Assembly: GCF_032062135.1 (NCBI RefSeq) | Contig: NC_092864.1 | Span: 24,262,240 to 24,326,239 of the forward strand | Reading direction: 5' to 3' | Origin: Pyxicephalus adspersus | Lineage: Eukaryota; Chordata; Amphibia; Anura; Pyxicephalidae | DNA length: 64,000 bases | Part shown: piece after piece, positions 36,901 through 48,092 of the stretch | Layout: the number at the start of each line of letters is the position of its first letter | Numbering within the stretch: position 1 is the first letter of the stretch | The notes under the pieces: generated by a model | Seen by the model: only the letters and a program-made list of their open reading frames with translations | Database searches by the model: none | What the model was told of the DNA's origin: nothing | Made by a program: the position numbers and the translations under genes

Positions 36901-39753
36901 GGAGTTGGTCAACGAATAGTCAGCAAATATTGCACAATCCAGATATGCAAAGTTGGTAGAGAAGTATTCTAAAAGACTCAAGACTCAAGTAATTAAAGCA
37001 AAAGATGGTTCTACAATGGAGATACAGGGAGATGATCCTTCATCCATCTCAGTAATTCTATTTTTTTCTGAACTATTGATATTATATATTTCATTTGGAT
37101 GTTATAGGTTGCATTAAATACATAAAGATGTAAAAATATAACTTTTGTATGTAAATTGCAGTATTTTAGGCAAACAATGTGAATATTATGAAGGGGTTGA
37201 TTCTTTTCTATACCCATTGTATCTGTGTATTAAATGGTTGCACAAAGTTTAGCATTAACTCATCATGTTATTGCAAAAGTTTCTATTGTACCCTCCACTT
37301 TAAATTTCAGACAGCCATAAGGAATTTTTTTTATTTTGTAGCAACTATATTGTTAGCATTGGTTGTTGCTTAAGTTTCCTTCAATGTTTATTGTCTTCAG
37401 TAAATGAATTGTCTTCACAGTCCAATTGTTTCCTGGCAGAACTGAATGTACATTATTCTTATAACATATAACTTGTATAAGAAAGTAGCTTCCCTTTCCC
37501 TTTTGATAAATTATTTTATTCTAACGAAACAAGTTGGTATGCCAAGTTGGATATGTATAATGAACTAAATACTTTAGGCTTTTGTTAGCGCTTGTTTTCT
37601 ACATTCTATCCAAGATGCCTGAACGGACAATTTTGTTCCTGATAGATACCTACCATAACCATTTATCTGCATGTCCAAATCAGAAGTAAACCAAAGCCAG
37701 CTCCTCACCCATACACCATCAGCATTTAAAGCTTGACAGATACTCTGGACTTTTACCCTTCCCATTAAAAGAAAAAGTTTAGGTGTAGTTAGGATTTATT
37801 ACCTACCCGTCTCAATGGTAAGTTTACATATTTTGAATAAGACTGTTCATGTTATCACTGGTGCATAAATTCATTTTACCATTATCAGTTTTGAGTTTTT
37901 GGACTTATATGTGTTAAACAGTTCTTAATATGGGAACTCAATCAGCCCTTCAGCTTTACTGATCCTTGTATTGTGTATTATATATAGTAGTAGAGAGAAA
38001 CATATAATTACAAATTCAGAGGGTATTTGGCATCATGTACTTTAAGCTATCCTGAAAAATGGATTAAGGGACCTAGATCTGGCTATGCATAATTGTATTG
38101 CTGCAGATTGTATTATTTATTATTTATTTGGGATCCAGGCCCAGACTGTACTGGAAGGAATAGGTGGGCCAGGCACTCTGTCCAACTTCCAGGCCACAAA
38201 TTGAGGATTGCTAGGAAGCACCTGGCCAATGGTAATAAAAGAACACGTGTTATTTGAAAAAAAGTGTGCAAAGTACCAAAAATCAGGAAGTTGCCTCTCT
38301 TTCTCTCCCTCTAAGCTGACCTTTGATAACTAACAGACTGGTCAACACAAATGTTCTCCATCTGCATGTGACATGGGCCAAGTCACCCTAAGCCGCAAAA
38401 TATCAGAACAAATTACAAAAAAGAATTATCAGTGTTTAATGTGCAAATTAATTAGCAAATATGTGTCCATGGTGTCATTGCAAAAATAATATTAAAGATT
38501 GGCAAAAAAAGTGATAGCTGCTTTAAAGAAGTATAGTCAGACATAATGTACAATAAAAACTTTTCTCCCAAGTCCCTATTGTCCATATAGTTATTCTGCT
38601 TGCTTTGTTCTAATTTAAAGTCATATGTGTAAAAATCATATTTTCTCCAATTTCACAATACATTAGTCTTAGATGCAGGGGTTATGCATGGTAAGGTCAT
38701 AGATTTTGTTAGATGTAGTCTTCCTGGTGTGTTTACTCAGCAACTAAAAGTTTATCTCCTGCATCTATCAAAGATTCGCAGCAGTTAGCTGAGTGCATTA
38801 CACTTGCAGCTGCTGCAACCTCGTGTTCCTCAAGTCAAACTAAGGCAGTTTATCTATTTTAGGTAAATTTGATTATTGTTCTATTCAAAGAAGTAATAAT
38901 AGTGTGGCAAATCTATAGGAAATTTTGACTTTAACTCTACTTTTATGTACTCCATTTCTTTACTGAAGATGATGATGAATAAGAATATGGGATACTGCAT
39001 ATGATTAGTGCAAAAAGAGTTTCTAATAGTATCACTTTAATACAAAGCAGATTATGGATGTTAGGAGGAATAATGAAACCTTGTGTTGGGGGGTTTGGAG
39101 TGATTATGAGCATGCAAGACTCTTAAGACTTAGAGATTGTTTTAAAGTATGACTTAGGTCTGCTGTCCTTAGCTTTTCCTACAGTAATGCACTGCTCATG
39201 ACCCCCCATCCTACGCAGGCATTTCTGCCTGGTCTTCTTCTGATTTAAACATCCATAGTCATTTTGATAGGCCAGCCTGGACCAACTTACAGTAACTCCA
39301 ATATCTCAGTATCTTCCTGTCATCCAAGGCATTGCAAAGATCCACATTGCACTGTGTATGTGTGGCTCTGTGTACATTAAGTAGAAACATTTGTTGACAT
39401 GCATGAGAGGAGATTTTATTACAAGATATACATACAGAGAATTACTTGCAAAAGCCTATCGGCCAGCAAAGTTTCATTGTAAGTGATAGTTAAACTTTAA
39501 AGTTCCACTATTAGATTTGTATGTACAGGCAGGTCACTAAAGCAGAAAGGGACTGGCGATGTCCGTTCTCCAATAATACGACATACCTGCCTAATTGCCC
39601 TGTTTTTTTGGCAAAAAGATGAGCTGGGCTAGAATGTACTTTGCCTCTCTTTAAATATAACAAAAGGAACTGATTTATAAAATGTGGGTACCATAAAGGT
39701 GCCAGACAATCTCTTTATTTTATGAATGTTCATCCTGTGGAAGAACACTGACT
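33936..39753. other. Gene-free stretch
   Basis: About 5.8 kb in which only the motif at 36057-36093 is recognised. The frame at 36423-36650 (75 codons) and its antisense are somewhat GC-richer than neighbours but match nothing I know. Frames at 34541-35761 are unremarkable. Confidence 0.45.
36057..36093 (+). repeat. CCCCTGAGGAAGCC...GCGAAACGCGTCAGG motif
   Basis: The best-preserved of five occurrences of this motif in the window. It is followed, about 200 bases later, by an AATAAAATAATTATTTATTT stretch and CAATGAGAGAGTGCC, which may be the tail of the same repeat. The motif is frequent in fish and amphibian repeats as I recall them, but I cannot name the family. Confidence 0.65.
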
Positions 39754-40262
39754 AGTATTGGTGTTTGAATTTGGGTTGTCCTTATATTCGACCCAAATAT
39801 GGCTGTTCAAATTTGGATAGACCTGACCCGAAAAAATTCTGATGAGGCTTGAGCTGTCATCAGGGTTTACCTTTCCTCAGCCAATCACAGAGCACTAGAG
39901 GTGATGAATGGGGAGACTTGTCCTCATTTAACCTCTAGTGCCCAGGATCCCACACTGACAGGACAATTCCCACGGCTGTGCTCAGAATGAATGCAGCCGT
40001 GGGAATCATCCTGTCAGTGTCACGGGCCGTGGAGTCACATACAGTTCAGCTACAACTGCAAGAACAATCAGGGGAGCGGAGCTGTCAGCTCCCCTCCCCT
40101 GATTGCTCTTGCAGTTCTACACAGTCAAGAAAATAACCCAAATTTTCCACTATAGACTTTAATGTTGTTTGAATTCGGCATTCGATCACCTAAAAAATAT
40201 CGGGCTATTTGATCGAATAGCCGCTGAATCGAACACTGAGCTGTTCAAACAACACTAATACT
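39754..40262 (+). mobile_element. Long-hairpin MITE, family B, complete copy
   Basis: The ends AGTATTGGTGTTTGAAT and, from the other strand, AGTATTAGTGTTGTTTGAA form imperfect terminal inverted repeats. The interior is built of nested inverted repeats: CCCACGGCTGTG against CAGCCGTGGG (39971-40007), CTGACAGGA against TCCTGTCAG, and a long stem made by GCAAGAACAATCAGGGGAGC and its complement ending near 40115. Near the right end it carries TCGGCATTCGATCACC and GGGCTATTTGATCGAATAGC. No transposase. A partial inverted copy lies at 45484-45775. A 3-4 bp target duplication (GACT/GACC) is possible but not proven. Confidence 0.7.
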
Positions 40263-42123
40263 GACCTCTGAATCTTTTCAGTTAATATTCACATATTTCT
40301 TTAGAAAACCAGCCCTATGACTGTGACAGGCTGCTGTGACCTGGCAAAGCTTTAGCACTTTCTCATGCCTATCACAGTAATAAGCCAATAGAGATGTGTG
40401 AAGGTGGGGCTTATATTCAAGTTGAAGTCTTGGCACTTTGCCTAACCAGAATATTTTTGCATCTAGGAAAACCAGAAAATACTAACATTTGCTGCTATAT
40501 ATATATTGTAATATATTATATTCAGGCACACCAGGTAGATGTACTCATAAACTGTTTTATTTCATAAATTAAGTCTCTTTAACTTCAACATTTATCTCCC
40601 CCACACTCCGCCTTCCCAGTATTATTCTTACTACAGAAGCGTAGGTGCCCTTTTTCAGCATAAATGCATCAATGTATATACAAATATTCATCAATTAATT
40701 TAATCTGGAGTCTGTGCTGGGTAGTTAGTTTAAAGGAAATGTATATGTAATAATTAAAAGGTTACTGACATTTACAGTTTCATGTAGATAATACGAGAAT
40801 ATGCTTTACAATAAATTCCTAACCTTCAGGCAATCCAGTATCCATTTTCGTGAGATCTTTTCTCACCCACAGAGATCAAAGTATTCATCTTTTCATTCAG
40901 AGTTCACGAGCTCAGTGGGCGGATACCGGTTACACTTCAAATGTAAAAGTAATGGCCTGAATGCCTTTTTCATGCGTTTCATGTTAAGCTAATGATATGA
41001 AACGTGATATTTAAGATAAATCATCAAACCATGACCCTAGGAAAGCAAAGGACAGATAAGCCAAAGAAAAAAAGATCAGAAATTAGTTATACTGGTGTGA
41101 TGAGCTACTACAGTCTCTAAGAATGTAAAAACATGGACTGAAAAAATAACAGCCATTTCATGAGCATGTTTTCTATCATATACTTTTTATGCATGAGCCC
41201 TTTGAGATATAAATGACCTACATGATCTACATTTCATGGTTATGATATGTGTAACGGGATGTTCTTGATGTGCACCAGTGGAAAATGCTGGGAGAGAACA
41301 TAGCATAAAATAAAGACAGAGCAGGAAATGTTGGGTGAGGTCATATCATAGGGAGAAAGCTCAGGCAATGAAATACAGTAGGAGGTAGATTTTAAAAAAG
41401 AGGTCAGGGTCATAAATAGAGCACAAGTCAAGACTATGGTACAAGCACGCCAAGCATAGTGTTTTATCTCATAGGCCTACCATAGTGCACTTTAAAGAGA
41501 AACTGAACTCTAGAAACTGTGTACGAAAATATATTGGTAGAGGCAGAGCTTTGCTTCCCCATGGCAGAACAAGCACAATAGCAACATGACCAAATCTCAC
41601 TCCAAATCTCCTAGGACTGGCATTAGGGCATTTTATTTCACATTACAAAAACAGAGATATGAGGCTAAAAGAACAGGGTGCCTAGGCACGCTTTCATACC
41701 AGAAAGCATCCTGCTTTTTTTTTTGTATACTGTAAGATAGCAAATAATTTCTTTTTTAGTTTCACTATAAGCAGTTAGCAAAATGTTTTTTTTTTCTAAA
41801 ATTTTTGAAATGATGTAAGAATAGGGTCTGCAAAGATTTAGACTGGTTCTTTTGATTAGAGGGGATGGGACCTCCTTATGACCAGTGTCCTTCCGTTCAA
41901 TGTTGTACATAGAGCCAGAAGCGGAGATTTTCCACAATTGGCTTCCTCTTCCTTTTCATTATATGATGTTATTTGTCAGAGCCTGACAAAGGCAGATGTA
42001 GAAGATCTCCTCCGCCAGCTCCATTAACAACATTGAATAGCTGACAAAGTTATACTATGGGTTGAACTGGTGCAGAAGGTCCATAGTAACATATGTCTGG
42101 AGGGCTCCTGATGGGATTGTAGG
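40263..42123. other. Gene-free stretch with a possible TTAA element
   Basis: From 41492 (TTAA) the text AGAGAAACTGAACTCTAGAA begins like a TTAA MITE. A CCACAATTGGCTTCC word shared with 19020-19063 is found at 41932-41947, but a right terminus was not identified. No gene is supported. Confidence 0.4.
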
Positions 42124-42787
42124 GTGCTACTATAGTGTGATTTCTACTATAGTGTGTCTATAGTGAATGATGTACCATTCAGCTTTCCTCTCCTAGTGAC
42201 ACATACCATTTCGGAGCAGACTTCTCCAGTCAACCACGGTATTTGTGGACCTAGCAGTAAGCTTTGGCACTTCTTTCATTGGCATTCGGATGCTCCAGAG
42301 GTAAAATAGCTCTAAAATATCACAGAGCTTCAAATTACAGTGGAGTCTTCCGTTCAGATCAGTGTAATGGAAGAATTTGTTCCCCTTTCTTACTGATTGA
42401 ATGGACTGGCAACCCTTTCTTTTGCACCTCAATACCTGCAGATTATGTCCACGGACCTTCTTGTTCCTCAACATCGCTGGGCCATCGCATTTGCGGCAAG
42501 AATTTTCCTCAACCAGGAGACCATGTTGAAGGAGATATCGTGACGACGTTTCTTCACTTTGCACCACTCCAGTATAAAACTCTTGTAACATTTTTTGTAA
42601 GGGTATGCGTGTTTCTACTGGTTTCAATGGCTAATCCTAATGGGAATCTTCATGAAATAGACGGTGAGGTAGTTTTTAGTAGGGGCGGTTGCTATGATGC
42701 TATAATGGTTACTAAGGTAAACAAAGAAGTTTCTAGAGTAGTAGGCTATAAATAGAATGAGTGGTAGGAATCACACTATAGTAGCAC
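42124..42787 (-). mobile_element. Merlin-like DNA transposon remnant
   Basis: The two ends are inverted copies: GTGCTACTATAGTGTGATT at 42124-42142 is repeated exactly on the opposite strand at 42769-42787, with similarity continuing (TTCTAC versus CCTACC). The element is 664 bp and carries the N-terminal half of a transposase on the minus strand. The left end has a second, internal CTACTATAGTGTG repeat (42145-42157). The 8-base flanks GATTGTAG and GATTACTA (taking one more base into each end) share only GATT, so a target duplication is doubtful. The assignment to Merlin rests on the protein. The element is non-autonomous because the catalytic half is missing. Confidence 0.65.
42193..42627 (-). 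pseudogene. N-terminal half of a Merlin/IS1016-like transposase
   Basis: A 144-codon open frame without internal stops. It has no ATG at its beginning (it opens with TTG after a stop); the first Met is residue 13. Residues about 44-78 form a zinc-ribbon-like module, SCRKCDGPAMLRNKK followed by QVLRCKRKGCQSIQSVRKGN, with Cys pairs CxxC and CxxxxC. It is followed by FFHYTDLN, LCDILELFYLWSIRMPMKEV and a helix-turn-helix-like stretch ending STNTVVDWRSLLRNGMC. This order (zinc ribbon, S-R-KG-FF segment, Y/F-x-W helix, DW...LR) is characteristic of Merlin transposases, relatives of bacterial IS1016/IS1595. The frame then stops and the DDE catalytic domain is absent, so it cannot transpose. A host-adopted DNA-binding fragment is conceivable but unsupported. 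Confidence 0.6.
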
Positions 42788-42792
42788 TGATT

Positions 42793-43095
42793 ACTACAAC
42801 ACAGTATTTATATAGCGCCATCATATTACACAGCGCTGTACAGAGTCTATAGTCATGTCTCCAGCTGTCCCGCCAAAGGGGCTCACAATCTAATGTCCCT
42901 ACCATAGTAGTATGTCTTTATCAGTCTAAGGTCAGTTTTGGAGGGAAGCCAATTAACCTAACTGCATGTTTTTGGGATGTGGGACGAAACTGGAGTACCT
43001 GGAGGAAACCCACGCAGACACGGGGAGAACCTGCAAACTCCATGCAGATAATGTCCTGGCCAAGATTCAAACCTGGGACCTAGCGCTGCAAAGGT
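42793..43095 (-). mobile_element. tRNA-type SINE with conserved core and LINE-like 3' tail
   Basis: On the minus strand the element begins with GCAGCGCTAGGTCCCAGG and GGTTTGAATCTTGG, the latter resembling a polymerase III B box (GGTTCGAATCC). It continues through the conserved core GGAGTTTGCAGGTTCTCCCC and GTGTCTGCGTGGGTTTCCTC, then GGTTAATTGGCTTCCCTCC, and ends CAGCGCTGTGTAATATGATG followed by GCGCTATATAAATACTG. The last block is the same 3' tail as the LINE at 1400-2365, as expected for a SINE mobilised by that LINE's machinery. The core is one I remember as extremely widespread in fish and amphibian SINEs (V-SINE-like); the family name is not certain. Confidence 0.7.
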
Positions 43096-44404
43096 GGGGC
43101 CCTAATGTGAATGAGGGTTCTAATGTAAAGCTGGCGACATTGATGTAAAATGAAACATTCTAATCTGAGTGGCAAAGTCAGCTTTGATTTAAAGGACGTC
43201 TCTGATGTAAAGGGGGGTTCAGATTTGAATCTTAATGTGGGAGTAGAAGACCATCACACACATCTCTCTCTGCTGTCTGTATTACAATGTATTATTTAGG
43301 TCTTGTTACTATCAGACACAGAAAGTTGACTTTTCAGTGCAGTCAGCCTGCCATGTGAGCTCCTGAGTTGTTGGACTTCCTATCTAACTTACTGTACACT
43401 GTATTCAGCAGACTGCAAGGAGTAATGCTGAAAATGGCAGGATCTCTAGGTAAGATACTTTGCAACAGACTCAAAAGAAACCATACGTTTTCAGAAACTG
43501 TACACAGTTAGTCGTGATGCCAAACATTCTGAAAAATAGTATACGGTTAACATAACTTTTTATTTATATATCCAAACCAATAAAAAAAAAAGTTTTAGCA
43601 CACACCTGTATGGTATTAGTAATATTATTAGTAGTAGTCTTTTTTAAATGTTATTCTTCTTTTTATTATTTATATTAGTAGTAGTAGTAGCAGCACTGTT
43701 ATATAGTTGTAATTGGATTTACTGCTATTACATGGCATTGATGGAATCATTATTAAGTCTGCTGTAGATGTGCTTTCCACAGCAGTTCTTTAATGAGAAG
43801 AACATAAATGGATATAATTGATTTCAAGCAATGATAATTTATAAAATGAGAAGGTGTCTGTTAGGTGAGAAACAATTATTTTTTTTAATCTGACAGCTCT
43901 CAGCATGATTAACTAACATTGAATTTCCATTAATACAGGGTGAAGTTACACTAGCTCACATGTATCATGTAATAACAGTATGTTAGGTAATATAAACCTA
44001 AACATTGAATATTGAATATAGATTGCAAAATGATCTCGGTGAATTATCTTGTTGTTAAATTTTGTAATACTATATGGAATATCGTATCATGTATCTTGAT
44101 GATTTTAAGGTATTGAAAATTTATTGTTAAAATCAATGCTGTAAGCCTGAACGTGTGAAAGGAGAGAGTATATTCACAGAAATCTGCCATGAAAGGTCTC
44201 CATTGCTGAGCATCCTTTTTGTAAAAGCTTGTAGCCTTGAATCAAAAGACCTCTGATTTCCTTGGATCATGGCTGATTAATAAAAACCATTCTATTCTCA
44301 TTTCCAATTAATGGAAATGCTTCTGCATCCCATCCATCAATGCATGTATTTTTTGTTTGCCAATACAGTAAATCCCACATGGGTAATCTATACAAGAATG
44401 GAAT

Positions 44405-44492
44405 GGGAACAACTTGCTTTAGAAACTCCTAGTAACCTCTGGGGGAACCCTAGGGATTCACAAAATCCTGGTTGGGAACACCAGGTTAGGGC
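44405..44492 (-). repeat. hAT MITE fragment
   Basis: CTCCTAGTAACCTCTGGGGG, then AACCCTAGGG and AATCCTGGTTGGGAACACC, are the inverse of the hAT family text at 26453-26550. Only one terminus is present. Confidence 0.55.
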
Positions 44493-44794
44493 ATCATGCT
44501 TTGTGTGAAAATCTCTATATTGCAACCTAGCAGCCATGAAGTCAATCTAAACCCAGGGGATACTCCCCTGTCCCCATTCTGTTTCCGGCACCACCATGCT
44601 CTTCCTTCTTATCCATTCAGTGAGTTTTGAGGTGGTGATCGGCCAGGTAAGAATACATATTACAGAAGGGACATCGCCTGAGCCTTTCTGCAATAAAGCC
44701 CTGCCAAATTGTTAAAGAGGACCCACACATTTTATTCAGATATGTATCTTGAATATAATTCATTAGTAATTATAAATGTGTGGGTTGTAGGATT

Positions 44795-45118
44795 TTATTC
44801 ATCAGATGCAGTGATTTCCTCATTTCTTTCCATCAGTGTTCCATAACGATACTCTGCTATTTCATTAGACACAAGCTTTTTTTTTTTTGTAATTAAAGAT
44901 TTCCTTCCAAAATATGGCTTATAATTAAAAATGTGAATTTGTCCTTTTCCCTTTTTCAGTTTTACCTCAATGAACTGCCAGCAGGGATAACAGTTGCCTG
45001 GCTCAGTGTATCTGTACTTCACAGCAATGAATCTGGGAGCTGTCCAGGGTACTGAACCTTTACTTGCTGCTGACTCATTAGTAGCTCCCGATGTAACGGT
45101 GGTACATATTTCACTTCA
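44795..45118 (-). other. Unassigned 107-codon open frame
   Basis: A minus-strand frame open from about 45118 to a TGA-adjacent TAA at 44795, without an ATG near its beginning. The protein-like part reads PRFIAVKYRYTEPGNCYPCW, then QFIEVKLKKGKGQIHIFNYK, and ends MERNEEITASDE. The stop overlaps an AATAAA hexamer. A 12-base A run interrupts it (KKKK). I do not recognise a family. In AT-rich DNA of this length a frame this long can occur by chance, so it is listed only because its composition is less repeat-like than most frames here. Confidence 0.15.
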
Positions 45119-45207
45119 CTAATCTGCCTTTATCACAGCAAGAGGCAAGAAATCTGGATATTCTACATTTTTTAATGGGTACATTTTTTGAAACAGGCCA
45201 TACTTAA

Positions 45208-45483
45208 AGTGTACCTAAACTCAGAATTTTCACTTAGACAACCCTTTTATTTAAGTAAAAATTTTGTTTGATAGTGTATTTTTCAAATGCAACACCCTTT
45301 TTTCTAAAAAAAGAAAAATAAGGGTGCAGCACCACCCCATTAATTCTCAATGTCCTAGGCGTTCAAGCATGTATGAGAGCGCAAAGCCACCGCATCCCAG
45401 GAGTCTCTTGGCTGCACCTTCTGCACATGCCCTGAGGAGCCTTTTCATCAATAGGGAAGTTTTTTTCCTAATACATGTCACCC
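45208..45483 (+). mobile_element. TTAA MITE, family A, 3'-truncated copy
   Basis: Starts after TTAA (45204-45207) with AGTGTACCTAAACTCAGAAT and TTTCACTTAGACAACCC, then has the family A interior (GAGCGCAAAGCCACCGCATC, CCCAGGAGTCTC, CTGCACATGCCC). It stops at about 45483, where the family B element begins, and does not resume afterwards, so the right part was lost. Confidence 0.7.
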
Positions 45484-45775
45484 ATAGTGTTGGACGAATA
45501 TCTCACTATTGGATTGGACAGCTATTTGATCGAATAGTGGGATATTGTTGGGGTGATCAAATGCCGAATTCGAACACCATTAAAGTCAATAATAAGAAAA
45601 TTTTGGGGATTTTTTTTAGGGACTGTGAAGAACTGCAAGAGCAATCAGGGGAGCGGAGCTGATTGCCCTTGCAGCCCTTTACTAATTGTATGTGTTCTTG
45701 GATAGAGTTTCTCTATCCAAGACCACAGGAGTCCTGTGTTCAGGACACATGTTCTTCGGGGAAAGTGACAGCCAC
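45484..45775 (-). mobile_element. Long-hairpin MITE, family B, partial copy
   Basis: ATAGTGTTGGACGAATATC, GCTATTTGATCGAATAGTGG, GGTGATCAAATGCCGAATTC and ACTGCAAGAGCAATCAGGGG follow the same order as the inverse strand of the element at 39754-40262. Toward the right is a short perfect stem, TTGGATAGAG against CTCTATCCAA (45690-45713). The far terminus is not recognisable. Confidence 0.65.
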
Positions 45776-47787
45776 TTAGTTTTAATAATTTTACTTAACC
45801 CAGATAAAATGAATAACTCTCCATTTTGTTATAAGTTCTTCAGCTGATCTACGGTAAGGGTGCTTGTGCAGGATAACAACATAAGACACTTTTTTAGACT
45901 TACCTAGTAAACTAAGTATTTTTCATTTTAATCTTCCACATTCATGTTCTTACAACTACCAAACTCTTGGTCCAAATAAGGAAAATCAAAACCTACTGGG
46001 CAAATATTGTCACACAGATTGTAAAAAATATTTACTGACCACACAAAATCAAATATTATCTTGAACCATGCAGGCCTACTATGCTATGGTAGTAATAATG
46101 GTACACAATCAGCAGGAAGGGTACAGTACATTCATACATTTATAGTTTACAGTCTATTATTTACCTAATTGAATTACCTGCATACTTTGCCATTTTATCA
46201 AGATCCTTTTGCCAAGTTTTAGTGATTTAAATACTTTGGAAGCTTAGGATTTATTTATAGTACTTAATTTGTTTAATGTGAGGCATATTTTTTGAGCAAA
46301 TAGTTAAATAATTGTATTCAGTGATATGTTAAAAAGATGGGGCTAACTATTGTGATAGCAATAAAGTTAGGTTTAAAAAATGTTTAAAATAAAAATTATA
46401 CTGTAAATACACTAAATGCATAATAAGATATAATAAAAATGTTACGTATTTTTACATACATATAAAAAACTGGGTATTAATTCACATACAAACAGGGATT
46501 CTGCAACACACATTAGGCTTCACAGTTTATGCCAGAATGGGGCCATCATTAAAAGTTGGCTCGAACTTAATCACCAAGTAGCCTGGTATGGACAGAGCAA
46601 GTACTTGCTGGAAAGTTGTCTAGGGAAAGTGTTGGCCATTACTGTCTGGAAGAGATAGTTTGTATGTGTTAATGGTGTATACTTAAATATTAGCCTGTAT
46701 GCTGAATGCAGAGCACACATATGTCACAACAATTGTACCCACAAATTTCTGTGCCAGAAGAGAATCTATAGACACTATGGACTATAAACACACATGAACC
46801 CCAGGACAAAGCATATTTTAAAAATGTTAGTCTGCAATACCAAAGGGAGTGAAATTCTTAGTAACTAACCTACTCAATAAAATGATTGGTAATTAAATTC
46901 AATTATTAATAATATAAAAAAACAAATCTATTGCTACTGTTTACTGAATGAATATTCTCAATTTTTAAAACAAAAACCCAAAGTCCTAATCTTTCTTTAG
47001 GATTTGTTTCCGATAGTAGAAGCTTACAAGTCATCCAACAATGTTGAAACAATGAACATTTGGCTGAAAGTGTACTATTTACAGCAGCATGTACAGTAGT
47101 CAGAAATATGTATTGTACAGCACTTAGACTGTGTAACATACAACATAGCATATAATTGTAGTGGCCAGGAGTATACATTATATAGCACAGCCTAACAATT
47201 GTAGGGTCAGGAGTATAAAACACAGAGATCAGCATAAACTGTGCAGTCCTCATCAATATGTAAAACATAATATAAAGCATAGTGTTGCAGTCAGGATTTG
47301 TAATATTAAGTCCTTAAGTCAAGGGAAAGAATATCATGATCATTGTATATAAACTTTGTTGGTCAGTGCACAGAATGACCATTTACATTAATGCTCAGGG
47401 GAAAAACTGTCCCTTTAATGATGGTTAGTGAAAGAAGGAGTGAGCCTTTGTCGTTGGAAAGATGAGCCATGAGGCCAGAACTAATCAATATAGTGCAGAA
47501 TATCAATTGGCCAAAGACTGTGCACTGGTTGCCATTACCCAAGGCAGGTGTCCATTCTTAGGAATAGCTGGAAAGATGAAGTGATGCCCCCCACGGTCAA
47601 CAGGAGGATCAATTAGTTAGATTAGTCTAATCACAGACAGAACAGTTCCCTGGCCCTAAAAACAGATTACACTCTAAAGCCCACAAAATCCACTATAGTT
47701 ATAGAAACACGTAACCTAGAATGTGTTTGAATAAAAGTTGGTTAATCTATAGATGCCATTTTAATGGAAACCAAACCAGAGACAAAG
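45776..47787. other. Gene-free stretch
   Basis: Includes weak repeats at 47085-47300. Nothing else is recognised. Confidence 0.45.
47085..47300. repeat. Degenerate tandem-like repeat
   Basis: Units of roughly 50 bases containing AACATAGCATATAATTGTAG, GGCCAGGAGTATAC and GGGTCAGGAGTATAAAACAC follow one another with many differences. Similar words occur at 29335-29460. This may be an old minisatellite or an internal region of an unrecognised repeat. Confidence 0.4.
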
Positions 47788-47978
47788 GGCCTGATTTATT
47801 AAAATTAAGAGGATAAAGAGAAAGAGGGAGAGAGAAAGAAGTATTTTTTTAGGCACGAAAAGAAGATAGATTTGTAAAATATTATAATTACTTTATAAAT
47901 TCGATTCAAAAGTGATATCTAAAATCTTTCATGGGTAACCCATGGTATAAAAACAGGGTCAAATAACAAGTCTCTACC

Positions 47979-48012
47979 CAACACTTTTTGTCTGGAAAGG
48001 CTTCTTCAGGGG
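47979..48012 (-). repeat. Recurring motif, copy in the hairpin spacer
   Basis: The plus strand reads CCCAACACTTTTTGTCTGG then AAAGGCTTCTTCAGGGGAT. On the minus strand this is CCCCTGAAGAAGCC followed by an altered second half. It sits between the two arms of the long-hairpin MITE. Confidence 0.5.
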
Positions 48013-48092
48013 ATCTTTTGAGGCCGACAGACTATGGGTTACCTATGAACGATTTTAGAAATCAAATTTGAATCAAATTAATAAAATAATTA

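Larger units (their letters stand above)
43096..45207. other. Gene-free stretch with partial mobile elements
   Basis: Contains the hAT fragment at 44405-44492, a TTAA-MITE right half (about 44520-44715, with CCCAGGGGATACTCCCCTG and ACAGAAGGGACATCGCC), and a second TTAA start at 44711-44714 with an ACCCACACATTT/AAATGTGTGGGT inverted repeat (44720-44789). A (TAG)n patch lies at 43674-43692. A minus-strand open frame is described separately. Confidence 0.45.

Noticed and set aside
42264..42755. A 163-codon plus-strand frame
   Set aside because: It is antisense to the Merlin-like transposase half and has no recognisable motif.
43674..43692. (TAG)n patch as a microsatellite of note
   Set aside because: Only about six imperfect units; too short to be of interest.
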